Shown here: piece after piece, positions 9,102 to 17,077 of the stretch | How positions within the stretch are numbered: the stretch's first letter is position 1 | How the letters are laid out: each line of letters opens with the position of its first letter | From: Emcibacter sp. | GTDB lineage: Bacteria > Pseudomonadota > Alphaproteobacteria > Sphingomonadales > Emcibacteraceae | Direction of reading: 5' to 3' | DNA length: 64,000 nt | Assembly: GCA_021647465.1 (NCBI GenBank) | Contig: JAKIUQ010000013.1 | Span: 22,210 to 86,209, forward strand | Position numbers and translations under genes: made by a program | The notes under the pieces: model-generated | Databases searched by the model: none | What the model was told of the DNA's origin: nothing | What the model saw: only the letters and a program-made list of their open reading frames with translations

Positions 9102-9947
9102 TTACCGGTTTTCGCGGCGATTCATAAAGGCCAGCCGCTCCAGCATATGGACATCCTGTTCATTCTTCAGAAGCGCGCCATGCAGGGGCGGGATGAGTTT
9201 TTTCGGATCGCGGCTTTTCAAAACATCTGCGGGCATGTCTTCCACCATCAAGAGCTTCAGCCAGTCCAGAAGTTCCGAAGTTGAGGGCTTTTTCTTCAGG
9301 CCCGGAACATCGCGGACATCATAAAATAAATTCAGGGCTTCGCGCACAAGAATATTTTGTATGTCCGGAAAATGGACATTAATAATATCTATCATGGTTT
9401 CTTTGTCGGGAAATTTGATGTAATGGAAAAAACATCGCCGCAGAAAAGCATCCGGCAGGTCTTTCTCATTATTACTGGTGATAATCACCAGCGGGCGATT
9501 GACAGCCTTGATCGTTTCGCCGGTTTCATAGACATTAAATTCCATGCGGTCCAATTCCTGAAGCAGGTCATTGGGAAATTCAATATCGGCCTTATCAACT
9601 TCATCAATAAGCAAAATGGGGCTTTCATCCGCAGTGAAGGCCTCCCACAATTTACCTTTGTTAATATAATTTTTAATATCGTGAACTTTTTCATCGCCCA
9701 ATTGGCTGTCCCGCAGCCGCGATACCGCATCATATTCATACAGGCCTTGCTGGGCCTTGGTCGTCGATTTAATATGCCATTCCAGGAGATCTTTATTCAT
9801 CGCCCTTGCCACTTCATGGGCAAGCACCGTTTTTCCCGTTCCTGGCTCGCCCTTGATAAGAAGGGGGCGCTGCAACGTGACGGCGGCATTCACCGCTATC
9901 ATTAGATCAGGCGTTGCCACATAAGTATCTGTACCCGTAAATTTCAT
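9102..9947 (-). CDS. MoxR-family AAA+ ATPase
   Basis: 281 residues from ATG 9947; a TTG two codons earlier is also in frame. Walker A GEPGTGKT is at 33-40 and Walker B ILLIDEVDKA at 111-120, followed by the sensor-1 stretch VIITSNNEKDLPDAFLRR with its arginine finger. This order and the short length fit the MoxR AAA+ group. It partners the VWA protein gene that starts 5 bases downstream. MoxR/VWA pairs use ATP hydrolysis to remodel or activate a client complex in the cytoplasm, but the client is unknown here. Confidence 0.88.
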   Translation of the reverse strand: MKFTGTDTYVATPDLMIAVNAAVTLQRPLLIKGEPGTGKTVLAHEVARAMNKDLLEWHIKSTTKAQQGLYEYDAVSRLRDSQLGDEKVHDIKNYINKGKLWEAFTADESPILLIDEVDKADIEFPNDLLQELDRMEFNVYETGETIKAVNRPLVIITSNNEKDLPDAFLRRCFFHYIKFPDKETMIDIINVHFPDIQNILVREALNLFYDVRDVPGLKKKPSTSELLDWLKLLMVEDMPADVLKSRDPKKLIPPLHGALLKNEQDVHMLERLAFMNRRENR

Positions 9948-10030
9948 AACCAAACATCCGTTTTATTTCTGTGTCTATAAACTATATTCGCAGGCGTTAA
10001 AGGTCAAAGCCTAATTTCTTTGCAGCCCAT

Positions 10031-11719
10031 TTAATTTTTTCGTAACTCATTTAATTTCTTTGAAACCCAGGGGGAAAATTTTTCCTTAACAAACAAGGGC
10101 ATAAATTCTGTCCATTCCAAGGTCGCGGGTTTGATGGTCATATTATAGGTTGGAAAGATGGGGTTGCCGTTTTTTATGCCAAAATTCCACCAGCCGGTGG
10201 TGTTATATAAAACCCACCATGCCTCGGTGCCGGCGGCGGCGGCCTGAATAACGGGCGAGGAGCCGGGCCCCATAACCAGATCAAGATTTTTCATCAGGGC
10301 CGCTGTGCCTTCGAAATCATCCTTCAGGTCCAGTTCTTCAAAATTATGCAGCGTAATACCATAGGTCTCAAAAAGCTGTTTGATCTCATCTGCGCTCTCC
10401 CCATATTGGACATTGATGAAATTGACATCCTTGGTCTGTAGAATTGGCACCCATTCAAAAAGTTCGGCATAGAACATGTTACGTTTAGCCTGCTGCAAAC
10501 CACTTCGCCAGCAAATGCCAATATTAATTTTATGGGGCAATGCGGACAGTTTTTCTTTCCAATAGGCGGTTTTATCCTTTGGGGGCATTAAAAACCCGCC
10601 TGTCATATCAGGAATGTCATCAAGGGAGCGCCATTTATAGCGCATCAATTCTGTGTAAAGGCACATATAATCAATTTTCTCAGGCTCTATACCCTCATAA
10701 AGCCTGACGCTATAACCGGTATCATGCTGCCCGGTAATATAGGGCAGCACGGTCGCGTCCTTAAAACTATTTTGGAAAAGCGGCACCAAACGTTTGTCGC
10801 AGCCGATAATCACATGTCCGGCTTCGCGGATTAAGTCGGGATACAGGCTTGACATTAATATTTCATCCCCAATGCCTTGTTCCGCGCCAATCAGGATGGT
10901 TTTGCCTTTCAGGTCTTGCCCTTCCCATTTATCAATCTGGTAAGGCATAAAAACGGCATTTGGATCAGAAGGGTGATTATGCCATGCCAGCGCATCAAAA
11001 CCATCGTCAAATTTACCAATGGTGTAACTGCTATGCGCCAGCGCCCTGTAACTATAGGCGGCTTTTGGGGCAAGTTTTACGGTTTCCTTGGCAAATTCCC
11101 ATGCCTTTTCCAATTGGCCAAGGTTGGCATAAACCAGACACAGGTTGCTGGCGAATAAGGCTATTTTTGGGTCAAGGCGAAAAGCTTCTTCGTAAAAGGG
11201 CAGGGCGGCGGGATAACCATCCCGAAAAGAGACCGCTGCGCCAAGGGAATTCCATAGATAGGCATTCTCTGAATAAATCGGAAGCACGTCCTGCAAAAGC
11301 TGAATTGACTCATCAATTTGGCCATTTTCCCGCAGCGCGGTGGCGAGATTATTATAGCCAATAGGCTCACTCGGGGCGAGTTGACAATAGAGGGTGAAGA
11401 ATTTGACGGCCAGTTCCGTAAATTCCATCGACAGGCATGCGCTGCCAAGAGACTCGCAAATGGCCGGATTTTCCGCACTTTGCTCTAGGGCATGCTCCAA
11501 AAGATTTATGGCTTTGTTTTTCATGCCAAGGCCAAACAGGCATCTTGCCATCAGGATCAATGTATTGGGGTGATAGCCTTTATAATCCAATGCCTTTGAG
11601 AAATATCGCAAGGCTTCTGTGAAGTCACCTTTCTCATAATGGCCTGTCCCTGCCTGAATAAGCTTTTCATATTGTTTTACCGTTTTTGGGCTGCTGATTT
11701 CTTTTCTTTTATTGGCCAT
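10031..11719 (-). CDS. TPR-repeat protein with glycosyltransferase-like C-terminal domain (FlbA-like)
   Basis: 562 residues. Residues about 14-235 are consecutive tetratricopeptide repeats (for example GHYEKGDFTEALRYFSKAL, PAICESLGSACLSMEFTEL). The C-terminal half has the Rossmann-like pattern of GT9/GT41-type enzymes: GKTILIGAEQGIGDEILMSS, INIGICWRSG and VMGPGSSPVIQAAAAGTEAWW. TPR plus this domain is found in protein O-glycosyltransferases and in the flagellin-linked FlbA type. The gene is divergent from flbT and a few kilobases from three flagellins and a nucleotide-sugar island, so transfer of sugar to flagellin is the best guess. That function is inferred, not shown. Confidence 0.7.
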   Translation of the reverse strand: MANKRKEISSPKTVKQYEKLIQAGTGHYEKGDFTEALRYFSKALDYKGYHPNTLILMARCLFGLGMKNKAINLLEHALEQSAENPAICESLGSACLSMEFTELAVKFFTLYCQLAPSEPIGYNNLATALRENGQIDESIQLLQDVLPIYSENAYLWNSLGAAVSFRDGYPAALPFYEEAFRLDPKIALFASNLCLVYANLGQLEKAWEFAKETVKLAPKAAYSYRALAHSSYTIGKFDDGFDALAWHNHPSDPNAVFMPYQIDKWEGQDLKGKTILIGAEQGIGDEILMSSLYPDLIREAGHVIIGCDKRLVPLFQNSFKDATVLPYITGQHDTGYSVRLYEGIEPEKIDYMCLYTELMRYKWRSLDDIPDMTGGFLMPPKDKTAYWKEKLSALPHKINIGICWRSGLQQAKRNMFYAELFEWVPILQTKDVNFINVQYGESADEIKQLFETYGITLHNFEELDLKDDFEGTAALMKNLDLVMGPGSSPVIQAAAAGTEAWWVLYNTTGWWNFGIKNGNPIFPTYNMTIKPATLEWTEFMPLFVKEKFSPWVSKKLNELRKN

Positions 11720-11914
11720 CTGTCATTACCTATGCCGTGCTATAACCCTGTAAATTACAGGATATGGATATTATTCTATGAAAATATTGTAACTAAATTC
11801 ATTTTAATACTATAGTTATTCTACTTAGTTCATATTTTATTAACACAAAATTTGAGATAATGGCCATAGTTTGATATTGAATCAGGTCATATATATTCAG
11901 ACAGGTGAGGAAAC

Positions 11915-12340
11915 ATGGCCCTAAAAATATCGTTGAAACCAGGTGAGAAGATTGTCGTTAATGGCGCGGTCATTGTTAATGGAGACAGAAGGTCAACAGT
12001 GATCCTGCAAAATAAAGTCTCTTTGTTGCGGGAAAAAGATATTCTCCTTGCCGAAGATGTGGATACGCCAGTAAAGCATATATATTTTCCGATCATGCTT
12101 ATGTATATGGATGAAAAAGGATTTAACAAATATCATGAGCAGTTTGTTTTGCGCATGACAGAATTTTTAAGTGTTATCGAAGACCCTATAGCAAAAGCAC
12201 TTTGCGTTGCCATCAGCAAGGATGTCATGGACAGTGAATTTTACAGGGCCTTGCTAAAATGTAAAAAGATGTTCGAATATGAGAGTGAGAGACTGAATTA
12301 TGTCCCTGAAGGCTTATCAGACAACCCAGAAGGCCAGTGA
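11915..12340 (+). CDS. flbT: Flagellin synthesis repressor FlbT
   Basis: 141 residues, beginning with the family pattern MALKISLKPGEKIVVNGAV and containing HIYFPIMLMYMDE. FlbT binds the 5' untranslated region of flagellin mRNA in Caulobacter and limits its translation or stability until the hook is built. A good ribosome binding site (GAGGAA) sits seven bases before the ATG. Its 3' end overlaps flaF by 41 bases, which couples the antagonistic pair. The flagellin gene follows and carries two compact hairpins in its leader that could be the target. Confidence 0.93.
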   Translation: MALKISLKPGEKIVVNGAVIVNGDRRSTVILQNKVSLLREKDILLAEDVDTPVKHIYFPIMLMYMDEKGFNKYHEQFVLRMTEFLSVIEDPIAKALCVAISKDVMDSEFYRALLKCKKMFEYESERLNYVPEGLSDNPEGQ

Positions 12341-12710
12341 ATCCACGAGCCAGACTGAATATCGACTTTTCGCCGATGTAACGCGGGCGTTAATGGGGGC
12401 AAAGGGCCTTGCGAAACTTGATGTGAAATTACATGATGCGCTGCTTTGGAACCGTCAATTATGGTCGACATTGGCCACAGATTGCGCCGTTGAGGGTAAC
12501 ATGTTGCCGAAACAACTTCGGGCGTCGATCATCTCTATTTCCATCTGGGTCGGCAGATACAGCTCGCAAGTCGCGCGGGGGGAAGAGGATATTCAGGCGC
12601 TGATCGATATTAATAAAAATATCATGGAAGGCCTGTCAGCCCAAGCCCAGAATAAGGTGGCGGAAGAGGCAGGGGCCGACCGGGCAACTGATACAAACTA
12701 CTCCGTATAA
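12300..12710 (+). CDS. flaF: Flagellin biosynthesis regulator FlaF
   Basis: 136 residues with the typical opening MSLKAYQTTQKASES and the TEYRLFADVTRAL and LWSTLATDCA stretches. FlaF is the positive partner of FlbT and is needed for flagellin synthesis or secretion in alphaproteobacteria. The start at 12300 lies inside flbT; it is supported because it restores the conserved N-terminus of the family. The C-terminal 20 residues are poorly conserved acidic tail. Next gene downstream is a flagellin. Confidence 0.93.
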   Translation: MSLKAYQTTQKASESTSQTEYRLFADVTRALMGAKGLAKLDVKLHDALLWNRQLWSTLATDCAVEGNMLPKQLRASIISISIWVGRYSSQVARGEEDIQALIDINKNIMEGLSAQAQNKVAEEAGADRATDTNYSV

Positions 12711-12835
12711 TTATTAATTTTTTACCGGCCTTTAGGGCTTTTTATGGTTAATTCCTGTTAACTATAATGACGAGTAGTTGCGTAACAATTTGATTCTGAA
12801 AGATGAATCCTATTCTCTCCAACAGATTAACCTTG

Positions 12836-12850
12836 TTAACCATTCCTTAA
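12836..12850. promoter_or_regulatory. CtrA-type box upstream of the first flagellin
   Basis: TTAACCATTCCTTAA is a perfect TTAA-N7-TTAA site and includes the preferred TTAACCAT half. It lies 138 bases before the flagellin ATG in the flaF-flagellin gap. No sigma-54 -24/-12 element was found in this gap, so direct CtrA control is the simplest reading. Confidence 0.65.
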
Positions 12851-12922
12851 TAGATTATAACTTATTCTTATCAGGTCAGTTAGATCGCCAGAAAGGCATC
12901 AATTTTATAAGCTGATATGAAT

Positions 12923-12954
12923 GGGCTTCGGCCCTTTAATGGAGCAAAATGCTC
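12923..12954 (+). promoter_or_regulatory. Two adjacent hairpins in the flagellin leader (possible FlbT target)
   Basis: Hairpin one is GGGC-TTCG-GCCC (12923-12934), an extra-stable UUCG tetraloop. Hairpin two is GAGCA-AAA-TGCTC (12942-12954). Both precede the ATG at 12988 and its GGAG at 12978-12981. In Caulobacter FlbT acts on the flagellin mRNA leader, and flbT is the first gene of this cluster. The link is inference. Confidence 0.5.
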
Positions 12955-12987
12955 TTTAGTTTAAGTACTCTCAGAATGGAGATATAA

Positions 12988-13830
12988 ATGTCTTTTTCAA
13001 TTAATACAAACGCAGGTGCTCTTTTTGCGCTGCAATCCCTCTCAAGAACAAATTCAGAACTTAACACGGTTCAATCCAGAATTAATACCGGATTGAAAGT
13101 GGGCTCTGCAAAAGACAACGCTGCGGTTTTCGCGATTGCCCAAGGGCAGCGGGCTGACCTTGCGGGTCTTGACTCCGTAAAAGGTTCGCTTGATCGTGCT
13201 TCCAGCTCTTTGAATGTTGCGCTTGCGGCGGCCGAAGCGGTTTCTGATCTTTTGATCGAATTGAAAGCAAAAGCAAGTGCCGCGGCTGACCCCGGTGCCG
13301 ATGCCGCCTCACGGACGGCGTTGAATGACGAGTTTAAAAACCTGATTGCCCAGATCAACACGGTTGTTGATAACGCTGAATTCAACGGCGTTAATGCTGT
13401 GAAAAACGGCGGCGCGAGTATTCAGGCTCTGGTTGCGACCCCAGATGGTTCTGGTACAGCGGCGACATATTCCATTACGATTGCGGCGACGGATATTTCC
13501 GCAAGTTCTGGTCTGGCACTGACAACAGGTCAGGTGATCACCTCTGCCGCAGCGGCCTCTACGGCGCTGACAACGATTACGGCGGCGGAAGGTACATTGA
13601 ACACCTTCTTGTCTCAGCTTGGTGCGGGTGCAAGACGTGTTGATATTCAGCGCGCATTCACCGACAAGCTTTCCGATGCCATCGAAATTGGTATTGGTAA
13701 TCTGGTTGATGCCGATCTGGCCCGGGAAAGTGCGAACTTGCAATCATTGCAGGTTAAGCAACAACTAGGCCTTCAGGCATTGTCAATTGCGAACCAGGCA
13801 CCTGGTTCCGTATTGGCATTGTTCAGATAA
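12988..13830 (+). CDS. Flagellin (copy 1)
   Basis: 280-residue filament subunit. Conserved D0/D1 ends are present: FSINTNAGALFALQSLSRTN and IQSRINTG-like NTVQSRINTGLKVGSAKDNA at the N-terminus, and ARESANLQSLQVKQQLGLQA plus ALSIANQAPGSVLALFR at the C-terminus. The central variable part is short and rich in Thr, Ala and Ser, offering many possible O-glycosylation sites. It follows flbT and flaF and precedes flaG. It diverges clearly from copies 2 and 3, which are much closer to each other. A CtrA box and two leader hairpins precede it. Confidence 0.97.
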   Translation: MSFSINTNAGALFALQSLSRTNSELNTVQSRINTGLKVGSAKDNAAVFAIAQGQRADLAGLDSVKGSLDRASSSLNVALAAAEAVSDLLIELKAKASAAADPGADAASRTALNDEFKNLIAQINTVVDNAEFNGVNAVKNGGASIQALVATPDGSGTAATYSITIAATDISASSGLALTTGQVITSAAAASTALTTITAAEGTLNTFLSQLGAGARRVDIQRAFTDKLSDAIEIGIGNLVDADLARESANLQSLQVKQQLGLQALSIANQAPGSVLALFR

Positions 13831-13848
13831 TATTTTATTATACGATTT

Positions 13849-13877
13849 TTGGTGGGGGTATATATTGCCTCCACCAA
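13849..13877 (+). terminator. Probable terminator after flagellin copy 1
   Basis: TTGGTGG (13849-13855) pairs with CCACCAA (13871-13877), and the stem continues inward with G-U and G-C pairs. It begins 19 bases after the stop codon. The following run is T-rich but interrupted, so termination strength is uncertain. Confidence 0.6.
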
Positions 13878-14000
13878 ATTTCGACTTTTCATTTTTTTGG
13901 ATATATTTTTTTTGTAATTTATTGTAGTGTATTTTTACGTGTAAGCCATAGATTTATTTATGGTTAGAGTATAGAAAGATGGGTATATGTAGAGGTTGAA

Positions 14001-14453
14001 ATGGTTGAAACTATTAACATAACCAGTCCGCGTTTATCTGGTGTTGGCGAAAAAAGTGAGGCTATACCTAAAGCACCCGTTGTTACGGATAATGCATCAG
14101 GGAAACAGCCCTCAGCTGTTGCCAGCCAGGTAAGCCGCACGGCATCGGCAGATGTCTCATCAGTGATTTCACAATCCGCTGAGAGGCGTCTGGATTCGCT
14201 TATTTCCGGAAATGCCGGTGATTTTTTAAAGGCTGCGGAACAATTTATTGACGCGTCATTGCCCAATAAACCGCCGGGCACGAAACTGCGTATTGATCTG
14301 GATGACAGTTCAGGAAAATTTATCTATCAGGGGGTTGATATTAATACGGGTGACGTGATTACCCAGTTCCCTTCTGAAGATATTTTAAAAATGATCGCTT
14401 TCAGCAGAGAGCGTGATGGTGTTGAAGGTATTGTGGTTGACGAAAAGGCTTGA
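14001..14453 (+). CDS. flaG: FlaG family protein
   Basis: 150 residues with a disordered, Ser/Ala-rich N-terminal half. The compact C-terminal domain (about 85-145) contains LRIDLDDSSGKFIYQGVDINTGDV in two parts and ITQFPSEDILKMI, the signature of FlaG. FlaG proteins influence filament length and are often encoded next to flagellin and cap genes. Here the gene lies between flagellin copy 1 and the nucleotide-sugar island. No ribosome binding site stronger than AGAGG at about 13992 is seen. Confidence 0.85.
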   Translation: MVETINITSPRLSGVGEKSEAIPKAPVVTDNASGKQPSAVASQVSRTASADVSSVISQSAERRLDSLISGNAGDFLKAAEQFIDASLPNKPPGTKLRIDLDDSSGKFIYQGVDINTGDVITQFPSEDILKMIAFSRERDGVEGIVVDEKA

Positions 14454-14522
14454 CTGTGATGACCTTAATTTACCGTATTTGGTCCGTATCTTTTGGTGCG
14501 GGCCATTTTTGTATGAAAAATA

Positions 14523-15260
14523 ATGATGGATAATATTCTGTGTATTTCGCAGGCCCGCATGACATCCACGCGGCTGCCGGGCAAGATAATGAAGCAAGTC
14601 TGCGGGCGAACTTTGCTGGACTTTCATGTAAGCCGCATATTGAAAAGCCACCGCATCAATCGGTTTGTGCTGGCAATCACGACCAATGCCAGTGATGATC
14701 CTCTGGAAAAATTTTGCATAGATGCTGATATTGACTATATTCGCGGTTCCGAGGATGATGTTTTGGCACGATATTATCAGGCTCTGCAAGAATTTCCCGC
14801 TGACATCATTGTGCGCGTGACATCGGATTGTCCTCTGATTGATCCGGATTTGATGGATCAAGTGATCCAATATTACAGGGATCATAGAGAGCGATATGAT
14901 TATATTACATTAGGGCCGATAAATTTCCCGCGCGGCCTTGATGTGGAGGTTTTCTCGGCAAGGGCATTGGAAAAAGCCTATTTGCATGGTCATGAAATGC
15001 ATCAGCGCGAGCATGTCACCCCCTATATTTACCGCGAGAATAGTGAATTTAGCTGCGGCGTTTTTCCATCTGATCATAAATTGGGACATCATAGATGGTG
15101 TGTGGATGAACCGGAAGATTTTGATTTAATCACCAAAATTCTAACGGCCTTTAAGGGAAAAGATAATTTTTCCTGGCAAGAATGTCTAACATATTTTGAT
15201 AGTAATCCAGATTGGATGACAATCAATAGTGCCATAAAACAGAAGAGCCTCAAAGAATAA
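14523..15260 (+). CDS. SpsF-type cytidylyltransferase, copy 1
   Basis: 245 residues. N-terminal nucleotide-binding motif SQARMTSTRLPGKIM (about 9-23), then RGSEDDVLARY and VTSDCPLIDPDL, the hallmarks of the SpsF / acylneuraminate-type cytidylyltransferase group. Members activate a sugar or sugar acid as CMP- or other nucleotide derivative for surface or flagellin glycans. ATG 14523 and 14526 are both possible starts. A second, divergent copy lies at 18303-19067 in the same island. The substrate is not known; the pathway context (PseB, PseC) suggests a 2,4-diamino sugar derivative. Confidence 0.82.
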   Translation: MMDNILCISQARMTSTRLPGKIMKQVCGRTLLDFHVSRILKSHRINRFVLAITTNASDDPLEKFCIDADIDYIRGSEDDVLARYYQALQEFPADIIVRVTSDCPLIDPDLMDQVIQYYRDHRERYDYITLGPINFPRGLDVEVFSARALEKAYLHGHEMHQREHVTPYIYRENSEFSCGVFPSDHKLGHHRWCVDEPEDFDLITKILTAFKGKDNFSWQECLTYFDSNPDWMTINSAIKQKSLKE

Positions 15261-15400
15261 CGCCCCAAGGATATTTCGACATGGGAAATCAGGTTTAAAG
15301 AAGCGTAAAAGCTTAATTTTTAAAAGAAGTTAGTGAAATTACCTTCTTTTAACGATATAATATTCGCAGCGTAAGAATTTTAGGGTTAGGACCCAATATA

Positions 15401-16033
15401 ATGTCACAAGATAAAACGGAACAGGTTAAATTCTGGCAGGGTAATTTCGGAGATGATTATGTCGACCGGAATGCCGTTTCTTTTGAACAGATGAGGATGA
15501 GAATATCATTGTGGGTCAAAATATTTGACCATATGGCACATGACATGCCCAAATCCATATTGGAGGTCGGGCCGAATATTGGTTTGAATCTTCGTGCCAT
15601 GCAGATGTTATGCGAAGCGGAATATTTCGCGGTTGAGCCCAACGCGAAAGCCAGAGAGGTTCTGATAAAAGACGGGGTCTTACCAAAATCCAATGTGCAA
15701 GATGCCTTTGCGGGCAATTTTGCCGTACCTGAAAAACCGGTGGATTTGGCTTTTACCTCGGGCGTGATGATTCATATCCATCATGATGATCTATTGGAGG
15801 CTTGCACAAATATCTATAATTCGACCGGCAAATATATCGTTTGTAATGAATATTTTTCAGACAAGCCCGAAATTCTTCAATATCGCGATCATGGGGACAA
15901 ATTATTCAAGCGGGATTATGGTTCTTTCTGGCTGGAAAATTTTCCGGACTTGAAATGCCTTGGCTATGGATTTGAATGGAAGGTTATGACCGGTATGGAT
16001 AATGCCACCTGGTGGATTTTTGAGAAAAGATAG
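15401..16033 (+). CDS. Pseudaminic acid biosynthesis-associated methyltransferase
   Basis: 210 residues. SAM-binding Rossmann motif I is SILEVGPNIGLNLRAM (about 51-66), followed by FAVEPNAKAR and DLAFTSGVMIHIHHDDL. This matches the methylase family recorded beside pseudaminic acid genes in several bacteria. The reaction acceptor (sugar intermediate or finished glycan) is not established. The stop lies 9 bases before pseB. The upstream gap of 140 bases may hold the island promoter; no sigma-54 element or CtrA box was seen there. Confidence 0.8.
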   Translation: MSQDKTEQVKFWQGNFGDDYVDRNAVSFEQMRMRISLWVKIFDHMAHDMPKSILEVGPNIGLNLRAMQMLCEAEYFAVEPNAKAREVLIKDGVLPKSNVQDAFAGNFAVPEKPVDLAFTSGVMIHIHHDDLLEACTNIYNSTGKYIVCNEYFSDKPEILQYRDHGDKLFKRDYGSFWLENFPDLKCLGYGFEWKVMTGMDNATWWIFEKR

Positions 16034-16042
16034 GACAGAGCC

Positions 16043-17077
16043 ATGAGTATAACATCAATCCGGTCGTTTGAATCTGATCTTGCTTTTCTGGATGATGCCA
16101 CTTTATTGATAACCGGCGGTACCGGATCATTTGGTAAAATGTTGACACAAACTTTGTTGGACAGGGCAAATCTTCGGCGGTTGATTATTTTTTCCCGCGA
16201 CGAATTAAAACAATATGAAATGGAGCAGTCCTTCTCAAACCACCTAAAATCTCGTTGTCTGAGGTTTTTTATCGGGGACGTAAGGGACAGAAATCGTTTG
16301 GACATGGCACTGCGCGGCGTTGATTTCGTTATCCATGCGGCGGCCTTGAAACATGTCCCCATCGCGGAATATAATCCCTTTGAATGTATTAAAACCAATA
16401 TTTTTGGCGCGCAGAATTTGGCAGAAGCGGCGATCGGCTGCGGGGTAAAAAAGATCATAGCGCTGTCGACAGACAAGGCCGCCAGCCCCATTAACCTTTA
16501 TGGGGCCTCCAAATTGGCGTCGGATAAAATTTTCGTCGCGGCCAACGCCCTTGGCGGCGAACAGGATTTTACCTGTTCTGTGGTGCGTTACGGCAATGTT
16601 TTGGGGTCTCGCGGGTCTGTTGTGCCCTTCTTTAACAAACTGATTGCGGGTGGCGCAGATCACTTGCCTATCACAGATATGCGTATGACACGTTTCTGGA
16701 TTACGCTGCGTCAGGGGGTTGATTTCGTACTCAGTAATTTGGACATGATGCAGGGCGGCGAGATATATATCCCGAAAATCCCCAGCATGAAAGTCAGCGA
16801 TATGGCGCGCTGCCTCGCCCCGGAGCTTGAACTTCGGGAAACCGGCATTCGTCCCGGTGAAAAACTTCATGAACAGATGATTACGCGGGATGATGGCCGT
16901 CAGACAATCGCCTTGGAAGACCGTTATATCATCACACCGCAATTCAGATTCTGGTCAGATAAATATTATACGGATCATGATGCGACGCATGTGGCGGAAG
17001 ATTTTGATTATTCCAGTGATACAAATAAAGAATGGCTGGATGATGCCCATTTTCGTGAGCTGTTAACGAGGATATGA
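16043..17077 (+). CDS. pseB: UDP-N-acetylglucosamine 4,6-dehydratase (inverting)
   Basis: 344 residues, short-chain dehydrogenase fold. NAD(P)-binding motif GGTGSFG at 25-31, catalytic Asp144-Lys145 in STDKAASPINLYGASK with Tyr153 and Lys157, and FWITLRQGVDFV downstream. The TDK form of the active site is the signature of inverting 4,6-dehydratases (PseB/FlaA1), which convert UDP-GlcNAc to the 4-keto-6-deoxy-L-arabino sugar. It is the first step of pseudaminic acid synthesis. Its stop overlaps the pseC start (ATGA). Confidence 0.93.
   Translation: MSITSIRSFESDLAFLDDATLLITGGTGSFGKMLTQTLLDRANLRRLIIFSRDELKQYEMEQSFSNHLKSRCLRFFIGDVRDRNRLDMALRGVDFVIHAAALKHVPIAEYNPFECIKTNIFGAQNLAEAAIGCGVKKIIALSTDKAASPINLYGASKLASDKIFVAANALGGEQDFTCSVVRYGNVLGSRGSVVPFFNKLIAGGADHLPITDMRMTRFWITLRQGVDFVLSNLDMMQGGEIYIPKIPSMKVSDMARCLAPELELRETGIRPGEKLHEQMITRDDGRQTIALEDRYIITPQFRFWSDKYYTDHDATHVAEDFDYSSDTNKEWLDDAHFRELLTRI

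Noticed and set aside
9357..9905. 182-codon plus-strand frame opposite the MoxR ATPase gene
   Set aside because: Antisense to an intact Walker A/B gene; no start signal and no recognisable motif.
11860..11880. TGGCC-like sequence before flbT as sigma-54 promoter
   Set aside because: The second doublet is at the wrong spacing and reads GA instead of GC.
12711..12750. Terminator after flaF (ACCGGCCTTTAGGGC then T5)
   Set aside because: Only a three-base stem can form; not reliable.
12745..12762. TTAA-N6-TTAA near the end of flaF, with an ATGGTTAA half site
   Set aside because: Spacer is six, not seven; a perfect box lies 80 bases downstream.
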